Below are positions 33,918-42,509 of a stretch of DNA of 64,000 nucleotides, piece after piece. Position 1 is the first letter of the stretch; each line of letters opens with the position of its first letter. The notes under the pieces are model-generated. The model had not been told where the DNA came from, did no database searches, and saw nothing but the letters and a program-made list of their open reading frames with translations. The position numbers and the translations under genes were made by a program. This stretch comes from SIG454 sp045646365 (GTDB lineage: Bacteria; Bacillota; Clostridia; Monoglobales; Monoglobaceae), in NCBI GenBank assembly GCA_045646365.1, contig JAZRKP010000083.1:62001-126000 (forward strand), written 5' to 3'.

Positions 33918-34802
33918 ATGGGAAATTATTTGGGAGTAAGACTGAGGAATGAGATAAATATTGAAAAATTGTATAGTGTTCATTACTTTGAATATCCTGC
34001 TAATTTTTCATTTTCGGGCGAGAGGCATAATTTCTGGGAATTTGTTTATGCAGACAAAGGTGATATAGAGGTTAAAGCTGAAGAGGATACATATAAGCTA
34101 AAACAGGGCGAGATTATTTTTCATCAGCCAAACGAATGGCACAATATTTCAGCTTATTGCAGTATCGCTCCAAATGTTGCAATTGCTTCGTTCGCATGTA
34201 ACTCTCCAGCGATGGAATTTTTTAAAGGTAAAATTTTGACTGTCGGGCAGGAACAAAAAGCGTTGATTTCTAAAATAATATCTGAGTATACGGGTTGTTT
34301 TTCAACACCGCTTGATAATCCTTATACCAAAAAACTTGTAAGAAAAGCAAATCAGCGATTTGGAGCAGAACAACTTATTAAACAACATATAACAGAGCTT
34401 TTGATTTCCTTTTTACGGCATAGTACCAAGCTCTCTCAAAAATCTGTACTTAATCTTAACAGAGATAATCATTTGTTCAGTTTACTTGAAAATTATATGC
34501 TTGACCATATTCTTGGCAAAATAACTATAGATGACTTGGTTAAGTACAGCGGGACAAATAAAACAACGATTACGACGGTTTTCAAAAATTGCTGTAACTA
34601 TGCCCCCATTGAATATTTTCTTTATCTTAAAATTGATTTGGCGAAACAGTACCTAAGAGAGGATAACTATAATATTTCTCAGATTGCTGAAATTCTTGGT
34701 TATTCAAGTATACATTATTTTTCGAGGCAGTTCAAAAAAGTTACCGGAATGACTCCGACGGAGTATTCATTATCAATACAGGCTATTATTAAAGAGGTAT
34801 AG
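33918..34802 (+). CDS. AraC-family transcriptional regulator beside nagA
   Basis: 294-residue regulator with an N-terminal cupin domain (GERHNFWEFVYADKGDIEV, LKQGEIIFHQPNEWHN). The C-terminal double helix-turn-helix holds TIDDLVKYSGTNKTTITTVFKNCC, then ISQIAEILGYSSIHYFSRQFKKVTGMTPTEY. It is 11 bp upstream of nagA and divergent from the kinase/nucleotidyltransferase pair, so it probably controls amino-sugar use at this locus. It is distinct in sequence from the regulator at 5645. Confidence 0.88.
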   Translation: MGNYLGVRLRNEINIEKLYSVHYFEYPANFSFSGERHNFWEFVYADKGDIEVKAEEDTYKLKQGEIIFHQPNEWHNISAYCSIAPNVAIASFACNSPAMEFFKGKILTVGQEQKALISKIISEYTGCFSTPLDNPYTKKLVRKANQRFGAEQLIKQHITELLISFLRHSTKLSQKSVLNLNRDNHLFSLLENYMLDHILGKITIDDLVKYSGTNKTTITTVFKNCCNYAPIEYFLYLKIDLAKQYLREDNYNISQIAEILGYSSIHYFSRQFKKVTGMTPTEYSLSIQAIIKEV

Positions 34803-34813
34803 GGTGAAAATTT

Positions 34814-35875
34814 ATGCGTAATATTTATAAAAACGTTAAACTGAACGGAGAAACAGTTGATATTATAACAGAAGATGGAAGAATTTCTTATATAGGAAAT
34901 ACGGATGAAAACGGGATGGATTTAGGCTTTTACAGAATTCTTCCTGGGCTTATTGATATTCATACCCACGGATGCGGGGGCTATGACACGATGGACGGAA
35001 AGCTTGAGGAAATGGCTGGTATTTATGCGGAAAATGGCGTAACATCGTGGCTTCCAACAACAATGACGGCGGATTGTGATACTTTAAAGTGTATTTCGGA
35101 CATAGATATTTCGGATATAAAAGGGGCAAAGATATTGGGATTTCACTTTGAGGGTCCGTATATTTCCGAGAAATATAAAGGGGCACAAAATCCTGAATAT
35201 ATAAAAAATCCCGACATAAACGAATTTTCTCAATTCAGTAATGTTAAAATGGTTACAGTTGCACCGGAGATTGACGGCGGAATTGATTTTATAAAAAAAT
35301 GTGATTGTATTGTTTCTATCGGGCACACAGAGGCGGATTATGAAACGACAATCAAGGCGATCGAAGCGGGGGCAAATTGCCTGACCCATACTTTTAATGC
35401 AATGCCATCAATTCATCACAGAGAGCCTGGGGTTATCGGGGCTGCGGCTATGAAAAATATTTATGCTCAGGTTATTTGTGACGGCTTACATATTCACAAG
35501 GGTGCTATAAATATTCTTTACAAACTTTTTGGTTCGGATAAAATGATTTTAATAAGTGATTCTATGCGTGCAACGGGTCTTCCAGAGGGTGAATATGACC
35601 TTGGCGGACTGAATGTTTTCGTAAAGGGAAATGAGGCGAGACTCTCAGACGGAACTCTTGCAGGAAGTGTTTCAACTTTATTTAATTGTGTTAAATGTGC
35701 TATTAAATTTGGAATTCCTGAAAAAGATGCAATAAAAATGGCGACGGAAACTCCGGCGGAACTTCTTGGAGTAAATAAAGGGAAGGTTGAAGTTGGGTTT
35801 GATGCTGATTTTATAACGGTTGATGAAGAATTTAACTTGAAAAATGTTATAATCGGTGGAGAATTATTCAAGTAA
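34814..35875 (+). CDS. nagA: N-acetylglucosamine-6-phosphate deacetylase
   Basis: 353-residue amidohydrolase that converts GlcNAc-6-phosphate to glucosamine-6-phosphate and acetate in the cytosol. Seen: DIHTHG (HxH metal site; CGGYDTMDG follows), HFEGPYI (metal Glu), SIGHTEA, THTFNAM, CDGLHI, and the catalytic Asp in LISDSMRATG. Length is slightly below the usual 380. No nagB follows. Together with the neighbouring AraC gene and the divergent anomeric kinase pair it forms a small amino-sugar cluster. Confidence 0.94.
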   Translation: MRNIYKNVKLNGETVDIITEDGRISYIGNTDENGMDLGFYRILPGLIDIHTHGCGGYDTMDGKLEEMAGIYAENGVTSWLPTTMTADCDTLKCISDIDISDIKGAKILGFHFEGPYISEKYKGAQNPEYIKNPDINEFSQFSNVKMVTVAPEIDGGIDFIKKCDCIVSIGHTEADYETTIKAIEAGANCLTHTFNAMPSIHHREPGVIGAAAMKNIYAQVICDGLHIHKGAINILYKLFGSDKMILISDSMRATGLPEGEYDLGGLNVFVKGNEARLSDGTLAGSVSTLFNCVKCAIKFGIPEKDAIKMATETPAELLGVNKGKVEVGFDADFITVDEEFNLKNVIIGGELFK

Positions 35876-35877
35876 GC

Positions 35878-35905
35878 TTGAAAAATCAGAAAATTATGGT
35901 ATAAT
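35878..35905 (+). promoter_or_regulatory. Promoter for the lrp-alr-thiN unit
   Basis: TTGAAA (35878-35883), 16 bp, TATAAT (35900-35905) with an extended-10 TG (35897-35898). It lies immediately behind nagA, so the downstream genes need not be read from the nagA promoter. Confidence 0.7.
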
Positions 35906-35930
35906 TGTTTATATGCGGAGGGATTGTTTT

Positions 35931-36383
35931 ATGGATAATACAGATTTACAAATACTTTCTTATTTGAAAAACAATGCCAGAATGAAAGCGTCTGACATAA
36001 GTAAAGAAATAAATTTTTCTGTCTCATCGGTTATTGAGCGAATAAAAAAGCTTGAGAAAAGCGGTGTTATTGAAAGATATACAATTTTATTAAATGAAGA
36101 AAAACTTGGAAATAATATAACTGCATTCGCTGAGGTTACTCTATCGGACGAAAGTTTTCATTCTTCCTTTGAGGAATATGTTTTAAATAATAAAAATATT
36201 TTGTCATGTTATTATATTGCAGGTGAATTTGATTTTCTCCTTAAAATAAAAGCTGCAAATTTTGAACAGATAGAAAAAATTCATCGTTTTATAAAAGGAT
36301 TTGGTGGAATAAAAAATATTAAAACAAATTTTTCTATGCGTGAAATTAAAAATGAGATTTCTTCTTTGCCGGAAGAAAATTGA
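35931..36383 (+). CDS. Lrp/AsnC-family transcriptional regulator
   Basis: 150-residue feast-famine regulator. The N-terminal winged helix (LQILSYLKNNARMKASDISKEI, then SVSSVIERIKKLEKSGVIERY) is followed by an AsnC ligand domain (about 70-145). The reading frame is open from 35856, but the true start is the ATG at 35931 behind GGAGGG. Its TGA overlaps the likely alr start, so it is coupled to alanine racemase. It probably senses an amino acid, with alanine a natural guess, and may regulate this operon. Confidence 0.88.
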   Translation: MDNTDLQILSYLKNNARMKASDISKEINFSVSSVIERIKKLEKSGVIERYTILLNEEKLGNNITAFAEVTLSDESFHSSFEEYVLNNKNILSCYYIAGEFDFLLKIKAANFEQIEKIHRFIKGFGGIKNIKTNFSMREIKNEISSLPEEN

Positions 36384-37516
36384 TGGTGATAACAATGAAG
36401 AATATGCGTATTTATGCTGAAATAAATCTTACAAATATTAAAAAGAACGCTGAAGCCGTAAGAGAAATTGTTGGTAATGATGTTGATATTATGGCGGTTG
36501 TGAAAGCTGACGGATACGGACACGGTGCGAAAAAATGTGTTGATGCAACGAATGATGTTGTTGATAAATATGCAGTTGCAACCTTTGAAGAGGCTATTGA
36601 GCTACGAGAATACGGCGTTAAAAAGGAAATCTTGATTCTTGGATATACTTTTCCTGATTATTACGAGAAAGTAATTTTAAATGATATTTCTTTGACAGTT
36701 TTTGACTATAGTGACGCACTCAGACTTTCTGAGTGTGCTGTAAAGCTTGGGCGAGTTGCAAATGTTCATATTGCAGTTGATACGGGAATGGGAAGAATCG
36801 GGTTTATTCCCAACGACGAAAGTGCTGAGCAGATATTAAAGATAAGTAAATTGCCAATGCTTAAAATAGATGGGGTGTTTTCTCATTTTGCAACATCTGA
36901 TGAAAAGGATAAAGAATATTCGTATATGCAGATTAATAAGTTTAATCGGTTCTGTGAGTTATTGGAAGAAAAAGGAATTGTTATCAATATAAAGCATATT
37001 GAAAACAGTGCTGCAATAACAGAACTGAGTGGAGCTTCATTTGATATGGTCAGAATGGGTATAATTTTATACGGATTATATCCGTCAAACGAGGTTGACA
37101 GGCAGAAAATAAAGCTTTTTCCTGCTATGGAGCTTAAAACAACTGTTGTTCATGTAAAAACTATTTCCAAAGGCGAATGCGTTAGCTACGGCAGACATTT
37201 TATTGCCGAAAAGGAGACAAAGGTTGCAACTATTTCTGCAGGATATGCAGACGGATACCCAAGACTTTTGTCCAATCGAGGAAGAGTTATTATAAATGGG
37301 AAATACGCTCCGATTATTGGTGCTATTTGTATGGACCAGTTTATGGTTGATGTTTCGGAAATAGACGATGTTAAAGTAGGGGACGAGGTTATCCTTATGG
37401 GTGAAAGTAACGGAATATCCGTTACCGCTGAGGAAATTGCTGGTTTAATCGGAACGATAAATTATGAAATAATATGCGGAATAAGCAAAAGAGTTCCGAG
37501 AATTTATATAGTATAG
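36383..37516 (+). CDS. alr: Alanine racemase
   Basis: PLP-dependent enzyme that makes D-alanine for peptidoglycan. AVVKADGYGHGA carries the PLP lysine; GRIGF, FSHFATSDE, VSYGRHF, ISAGYADGYPR (catalytic Tyr) and GAICMDQFMVD follow. I place the start at ATG 36383, which overlaps the lrp stop as TGATG with GGAAGA 6 nt upstream; ATG 36395 (MKNMRIYAE) is a reasonable alternative. About 377 residues, the usual length. Middle gene of the lrp-alr-thiN unit. Confidence 0.94.
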   Translation: MVITMKNMRIYAEINLTNIKKNAEAVREIVGNDVDIMAVVKADGYGHGAKKCVDATNDVVDKYAVATFEEAIELREYGVKKEILILGYTFPDYYEKVILNDISLTVFDYSDALRLSECAVKLGRVANVHIAVDTGMGRIGFIPNDESAEQILKISKLPMLKIDGVFSHFATSDEKDKEYSYMQINKFNRFCELLEEKGIVINIKHIENSAAITELSGASFDMVRMGIILYGLYPSNEVDRQKIKLFPAMELKTTVVHVKTISKGECVSYGRHFIAEKETKVATISAGYADGYPRLLSNRGRVIINGKYAPIIGAICMDQFMVDVSEIDDVKVGDEVILMGESNGISVTAEEIAGLIGTINYEIICGISKRVPRIYIV

Positions 37517-37527
37517 GAAATATAAAT

Positions 37528-38151
37528 ATGAATGGTAAATGTATTATAGTTGGCGCAGGAGATTTTTCCGAAAATGAAATTTTAAGGAGCAATGATGATT
37601 TGCTTATCGCCGCTGACGGGGGCTTGATTGGGCTGAATTTGATTGGTGTAACACCTGATATTATAATCGGTGATTTTGACTCCTTGAACTTTATCCCGGA
37701 TTTCGAGGGTATAATAAAACTTCCTGCAGAAAAAGATGTAACGGATACTGCGGCAGCAGTAGAAATAGGCTTACAAAAAGGATATAGAGAGTTTCAGATT
37801 TATGGTGGTACCGGAGGCAGAATTGATCACACTATTGCAAATATTCAGCTTATAATCAGCCTTATAAAAAGAGGCTATAGGGCTGAAATTATCGGAAACG
37901 ACCGGATATATACAGGGTTATGCAACGATAAGATAATTTTTGACGATAAGCATAGGGGCTATATTTCGGTTTTCTCTCATTCGGATGTTTCAAGCGGAGT
38001 TAGTGAAAGAGGCTTAAAGTATACTCTTGAGGATGCAGTTTTGAGAAATGACGAGCCTTTAGGGGTGAGCAATGAGTTTATAGGATGTGTGGCTGAAATC
38101 GGAGTCAGACAAGGAGCTTTACTGATAATATACGAAAGATTTAAAGGGTGA
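37528..38151 (+). CDS. thiN: Thiamine pyrophosphokinase
   Basis: 207-residue enzyme that converts thiamine to thiamine pyrophosphate using ATP. Typical motifs: AADGG, IIGDFDSL, PAEKDVTDTAAA and YGGTGGRIDHTIANI. The frame extends back into alr, but the ATG at 37528 gives the family start (CIIVGAGDFS). In Firmicutes thiN often follows rpe/rsgA; here it follows alr, 11 bp downstream. Confidence 0.92.
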   Translation: MNGKCIIVGAGDFSENEILRSNDDLLIAADGGLIGLNLIGVTPDIIIGDFDSLNFIPDFEGIIKLPAEKDVTDTAAAVEIGLQKGYREFQIYGGTGGRIDHTIANIQLIISLIKRGYRAEIIGNDRIYTGLCNDKIIFDDKHRGYISVFSHSDVSSGVSERGLKYTLEDAVLRNDEPLGVSNEFIGCVAEIGVRQGALLIIYERFKG

Positions 38152-38238
38152 ATCTGAGTGATTTGCTCTTTTTGTTATTTTGAACAATTTTTATCAAAAG
38201 ATAATACTATAAATTGAAATAATTTTTTGTAAAAACCC

Positions 38239-38267
38239 TTTACTAAAAGAAAAAAATTTGGTATAAT
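38239..38267 (+). promoter_or_regulatory. Promoter for cysE-cysS-mrnC
   Basis: TTTACT (38239-38244), 17 bp, TATAAT (38262-38267) with extended-10 TG (38259-38260). No T-box leader was found in the 145 bp before cysE. Confidence 0.65.
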
Positions 38268-38296
38268 TAAACGGTATATGAGAAAGGGTAATAATT

Positions 38297-38938
38297 ATGG
38301 GAATTTTTCGACAGATAAAGGAAGAGGTTAATCTTGTTTTTGAACGAGATCCTGCGGCAAGGAGCAGAGCGCAGGTGCTGTTGCTTTATCCGGGCGTTAG
38401 GGCTATAATAAATTATAGAATAGCGCATAAACTTTATAATCATAAATTATATTTCCTCGCAGACTGGATTTCAAAAAGAACCAGAAGAAAAACGGGGATA
38501 GAAATTCATCCTGCCGCTCAGATAGGTCACGGCGTTTTTATTGACCACGGTATGGGCGTTGTAATAGGTGAAACTGCTATCGTTGGGGATAACTGTACGA
38601 TTTATCAAGGGGTTACTCTTGGAGGTACCGGTAAGGATAAAGGAAAGCGTCATCCTACAATCGGAAATAATGTTACTATTGGAAGCGGAGCTAAGGTTCT
38701 TGGTCCGTTTTCAGTCGGTGATAATAGTAAAATAGCCGCAAATGCGGTTGTGTTAAATGAAATTCCGCCTAACAGTACTTGTGTTGGAGTTCCGGCACAT
38801 ATTGTTAAACGGGATAATATTAAAATTGCTCCTGCTAAAATTGACCTTGACCAGATTCATATTCCTGATCCTGTGTCTATGGAAATTTGTAAAATTAAGG
38901 CTGAGCTTGAAAAGATTAAAAAAGAAAGGAATGAATAA
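38297..38938 (+). CDS. cysE: Serine O-acetyltransferase
   Basis: 213-residue left-handed beta-helix acetyltransferase that makes O-acetylserine, the carbon acceptor in cysteine synthesis. Catalytic and fold motifs: IEIHPAAQIGHGVFIDHGMG, VIGETAIVGDNCTIYQGVTLGGTGK, RHPTIGNNVTIGSGAKVLG, and VGVPAHIVKR. It is the short Gram-positive form. The order cysE-cysS-mrnC matches the B. subtilis arrangement. Its last codons overlap or abut the cysS start region. Confidence 0.94.
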   Translation: MGIFRQIKEEVNLVFERDPAARSRAQVLLLYPGVRAIINYRIAHKLYNHKLYFLADWISKRTRRKTGIEIHPAAQIGHGVFIDHGMGVVIGETAIVGDNCTIYQGVTLGGTGKDKGKRHPTIGNNVTIGSGAKVLGPFSVGDNSKIAANAVVLNEIPPNSTCVGVPAHIVKRDNIKIAPAKIDLDQIHIPDPVSMEICKIKAELEKIKKERNE

Positions 38939-38942
38939 ACGG

Positions 38943-40346
38943 ATGAAACTTTATAATACTTTAAAGAGAGATAAAGAGGAATTTAAACCAATAGAGGACG
39001 GAAAGGTAATGATGTATTCCTGCGGTCCTACTGTTTATAATTTTTTCCATGTCGGAAACGCAAGACCGTTTATTATTTTTGATACTCTCCGCAGATATTT
39101 TGAGTATAGAGGCTATGAGGTGACCTTTGTTCAGAATTTTACGGATATTGATGATAAAATGATTAACAAGGCAAACGAACTTGGTATAACAGTTAAGGAA
39201 CTTGCTGATGAATATATTAAAGAATATTTCGTTGATGCCAAAGGCCTTGGTATAAAAGAGGCGACTTATCATCCAAGAGCTACTGAAAATATTGATGCTA
39301 TTATTGATATAGTAAAGGATCTCGAAGAAAAAGGCTATGCCTATAATGTTGACGGAGATGTGTATTTCTCTGCAAAAAAATTCAAGGAATATGGAAAGCT
39401 TTCTCATCAGCCGCTTGAGGACCTTGAGGCGGGAGCGAGAATCAATGTAAACGAGGATAAAAATGACCCGATGGATTTTGCTCTTTGGAAAAAACAAAAA
39501 GAGGGCGAGCCTGCATGGGAGAGTCCATGGGGAATGGGCAGACCCGGCTGGCATATCGAATGTAGTGCTATGGCGAATAAGTTTCTCGCTAAAACAATAG
39601 ATATTCACAGTGGCGGTCAGGATTTGATTTTCCCTCACCACGAAAACGAAATTGCACAAAGTGAATGTGCAAATGGGTGCGTTTTTGCTAATTACTGGCT
39701 TCATAACGGATACATCAATATAGATAACAGAAAAATGTCAAAGTCTTTAGGTAATTTCTTCACAGTAAGAGAGATTGCACAGGAATTTGATTATGAAGTT
39801 ATTAGATTGTTCATGCTTTCTGCTCACTACAGAAGTCCTATAAATTTCAGTAAAACCCTTATGGAAGCTGCAAGGTCAAGTATGGAACGAGTTTATACCT
39901 GCCTTGAAACACTTGAGTTTTTGAAGGATAAAGCCGAAAAAAGTGCAATTTGCGATGCAGAACTTGAATTAAAGGGCAGAATTGATGCTCTTAAGCAGAA
40001 ATATATTGATGCAATGGATGATGATTTAAATACCGCTGATGCTATTTCGGTTATTTTTGAAATTGTTGCTGATGCGAATAAGAGTATAACCGCTGAAACA
40101 AATGCGTCATCTGAGATTATTCAGTATATAATAAGTCTTATAAAAGAACTTGGTGGTGTTCTCGGGTTGTTTGGGAGAGAAAAGAAGGAAGAAATCAGTC
40201 CTGAAATCTCTGCATTGCTTGAGGAACGCAAAATTGCCAGAGCTGAGAAAAACTGGGCAAAATCCGATGAAATTCGTGACAAGCTTAAAGAAATGGGTGT
40301 TATTGTTAAAGATACCGCTCAAGGTCAGCAGATTACTTTTGAATAG
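38943..40346 (+). CDS. cysS: Cysteinyl-tRNA synthetase
   Basis: 467-residue class I synthetase that charges tRNA-Cys. The HIGH-type motif appears as CGPTVYNFFHVGNARPF, which includes a zinc Cys. WHIECSAMA and HSGGQDLIFPHHENEIAQ carry further zinc ligands and binding residues, and KMSKSLGN is the KMSKS loop. The C-terminal anticodon region is complete. The long frame opens far upstream inside cysE; ATG 38943 starts the canonical MKLYNT sequence. ATG 38931 is an alternative that would overlap cysE. Confidence 0.95.
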   Translation: MKLYNTLKRDKEEFKPIEDGKVMMYSCGPTVYNFFHVGNARPFIIFDTLRRYFEYRGYEVTFVQNFTDIDDKMINKANELGITVKELADEYIKEYFVDAKGLGIKEATYHPRATENIDAIIDIVKDLEEKGYAYNVDGDVYFSAKKFKEYGKLSHQPLEDLEAGARINVNEDKNDPMDFALWKKQKEGEPAWESPWGMGRPGWHIECSAMANKFLAKTIDIHSGGQDLIFPHHENEIAQSECANGCVFANYWLHNGYINIDNRKMSKSLGNFFTVREIAQEFDYEVIRLFMLSAHYRSPINFSKTLMEAARSSMERVYTCLETLEFLKDKAEKSAICDAELELKGRIDALKQKYIDAMDDDLNTADAISVIFEIVADANKSITAETNASSEIIQYIISLIKELGGVLGLFGREKKEEISPEISALLEERKIARAEKNWAKSDEIRDKLKEMGVIVKDTAQGQQITFE

Positions 40347-40355
40347 AGGATTAAT

Positions 40356-40766
40356 ATGCCGTTTGATTTTTTAGAAATTTTTGATAATGACAGTAAGATA
40401 CCTCTAAATCAATATTCTGCATTGACTTTAGCTTATATAGGAGATTGTGTCTATGAGCTTTATGTAAGACTTTATGTTATAAAGGATAAGTATTATCCTG
40501 TTAAAGTTCTTCATAAAACTTCGACGAGTTATGTAAAAGCTTCTGCTCAGGCAGCGTATTTTCATAAGATTGAGGGAATACTTACTGAAGAAGAAATGTC
40601 TGTTTTTAAGCGGGGGAGAAATACAAATTCTCATCCGCCTAAAAATGCAGATTTAATCGACTATAAAATTGCAACGGGTGTTGAAACACTGATCGGTTAT
40701 ACATATCTTAAAGGGGACAGAGCAAGACTTATGGAATTGCTCGGACACATCAAAGACATTACATAA
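40356..40766 (+). CDS. mrnC: Mini-ribonuclease III
   Basis: 136-residue RNase III-like nuclease lacking a dsRNA-binding domain, which matures 23S rRNA in Firmicutes. The catalytic helix ALTLAYIGDCVYELYVR has the essential Asp, and KRGRNTNS and DYKIATGVETLIGYTYL match the family. It follows cysS by 9 bp, as in B. subtilis. Confidence 0.92.
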   Translation: MPFDFLEIFDNDSKIPLNQYSALTLAYIGDCVYELYVRLYVIKDKYYPVKVLHKTSTSYVKASAQAAYFHKIEGILTEEEMSVFKRGRNTNSHPPKNADLIDYKIATGVETLIGYTYLKGDRARLMELLGHIKDIT

Positions 40767-40789
40767 CTTATAATAAAGGAATGATGTAA

Positions 40790-41632
40790 TTGTCTTTGAG
40801 AAAATATGCCTATATAATTATCGGTGCGGCAGTAATGTCGCTTTCACTCAATCTGTTTTTGATTCCGGCACGGATTGCACCGGGTGGAATAAGCGGAATT
40901 GCTACGGTTATCGGGTATTTTACAAAACTACCTGTGGGACTTATGATTTTTCTTATAAATATTCCTGTATTCATATGGGGATTCTTTGAATTTGATAAAA
41001 AGTTTTTGCTTAATTCGCTTGTAGGAACAGGCGCACTATCTTTGTTTACGGAACTTTTTTCATATTTTGTTTTACCAATAACCGATAATGAAGTTTTGCA
41101 GTCTGTGTTTGGCGGAGCATTACTTGGATTGGGTGTTGCTATTGTTTTTATGTCCGGTTCAACGACAGGTGGAACAGAGATTGTTGCTAAAATATTAAAA
41201 AAGAGGTTTCCTTATTTTTCGATAGGCATATTTATTTTGATAATTGACATACTGGTTGTCATTTTTGCAACAGTTCTTACGGGTAAATGGGAAACTTTCC
41301 TATATTCAGGACTGGCTCTTTATATCAGTACAAAAGTTATAGACGGATTGATAGACGGTCTTAATTTTGCAAAAATGGCACTGATTATTTCTGATTATCC
41401 CTGCGAAATAGAACAGGAAATATATCGCCTTGTGGAAAGAGGGACAACAGAGATACTTGCATATTCTAATTTTACAAAAAAAGACAAGCGTATTGTTATG
41501 TGTATTGTTAGACCAGGTGAAATAGTTAAAATTAAAGAAATTGTAAAAAAAATAGACGAAAAGTCATTTTTAATAGTTGCAGATGCCAGAGAGGTTTTAG
41601 GACAAGGTTTCAGGTCTGGGGATGTGACTTAA
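40790..41632 (+). CDS. YitT / DUF2179 family membrane protein
   Basis: 280-residue membrane protein: five or so hydrophobic helices (about 5-30, 35-62, 70-92, 100-122, 145-172) with the family motifs LIPARIAPGGISGIATVI and FMSGSTTGGTEI, then a cytosolic DUF2179 domain (about 195-280). Function is not established. The start is a TTG at 40790 preceded by AAAGGA at 9 nt; no ATG is available before the first helix. Confidence 0.86.
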   Translation: MSLRKYAYIIIGAAVMSLSLNLFLIPARIAPGGISGIATVIGYFTKLPVGLMIFLINIPVFIWGFFEFDKKFLLNSLVGTGALSLFTELFSYFVLPITDNEVLQSVFGGALLGLGVAIVFMSGSTTGGTEIVAKILKKRFPYFSIGIFILIIDILVVIFATVLTGKWETFLYSGLALYISTKVIDGLIDGLNFAKMALIISDYPCEIEQEIYRLVERGTTEILAYSNFTKKDKRIVMCIVRPGEIVKIKEIVKKIDEKSFLIVADAREVLGQGFRSGDVT

Positions 41633-41660
41633 ATAAATTCAAGCAGAAAGGATTTAAATA

Positions 41661-42509
41661 ATGGAACAGGAAAAGATTAAAAAGTTAAGCCTTGCGGCAG
41701 CAAGGATAAGAAAAATGGCACTTGAAGGTGTTTATAGCGCAAAGGCAGGACATCCGGGCGGCTCTCTCTCAATTGCAGATATTTTGGCATATTTGTATTA
41801 TGAGGAAATTAAAATAACAAAAGAAAACTGTAAATCTCCGGACAGAAACAGATTTGTACTTTCAAAAGGTCATTGTGCACCTGCTCTTTACGGGGCGTTA
41901 GCTGAAATTGGTGTTATTCCTGCTGAGGATATTAAAACATTAAGACATATAGACAGTTATCTTCAGGGGCATCCTGACATGAAGGGAACAGACGGAATTG
42001 ATATGTCCACAGGGTCACTTGGTCAGGGAATAAGTGCGGCTAACGGTATGGCTCTTGCTGCAAAGCTTGATAATAAAGATTATAGAGTTTACACTATTTT
42101 AGGTGATGGTGAACTTGAAGAAGGTCAGGTTTGGGAAGCAGCTATGTTTGCACCTCATTATAAGCTTGACAACCTTACTGCATTTATTGACTTCAATGGT
42201 CTCCAGATTGACGGAGATATAACAAAAGTTATGAATCCGTGTCCTATTGATGAAAAGTTTAAAGCTTTTGGATGGAATGTAATCGTTATTGATGCACACG
42301 ATTATACTCAGATAGAGGCGGCGGTTAATGCTGCAAAAGAGACAAAGGGAAAACCAACTGCAATTATTGCAAAAAGTATAAAAGGTAAAGGTGTTTCCTT
42401 TATGGAAAATAAAGCAGAGTGGCATGGTGCTGCTCCTAATGAAGAACAGTACAATCAGGCGATTGCTGAACTTGACGAATACATAAAGACTGTGGGAGGC
42501 GAAAACTAA
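41661..42509 (+). CDS. tktA: Transketolase, N-terminal (TPP-binding) subunit
   Basis: 282-residue N-terminal half of a split transketolase. It binds thiamine pyrophosphate and metal through GDGELEEGQVWEA; the substrate loop SAKAGHPGGSLS and SKGHCAPALYGAL are present. It works with the product of the next gene in the pentose phosphate pathway. The two genes overlap by one base (TAATG), which favours equal amounts of both subunits. The symbol follows common usage for split forms. Confidence 0.93.
   Translation: MEQEKIKKLSLAAARIRKMALEGVYSAKAGHPGGSLSIADILAYLYYEEIKITKENCKSPDRNRFVLSKGHCAPALYGALAEIGVIPAEDIKTLRHIDSYLQGHPDMKGTDGIDMSTGSLGQGISAANGMALAAKLDNKDYRVYTILGDGELEEGQVWEAAMFAPHYKLDNLTAFIDFNGLQIDGDITKVMNPCPIDEKFKAFGWNVIVIDAHDYTQIEAAVNAAKETKGKPTAIIAKSIKGKGVSFMENKAEWHGAAPNEEQYNQAIAELDEYIKTVGGEN

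Noticed and set aside
38152..38296. T-box or cysteine-responsive leader before cysE-cysS
   Set aside because: No GGTGGNACCGCG-type T-box sequence and the leader is too short; only a promoter is visible.
38961..39704. 247-codon antisense frame opposite cysS
   Set aside because: It lies entirely within the conserved cysS coding sequence, has no recognisable domains and no ribosome site; a codon-bias shadow.
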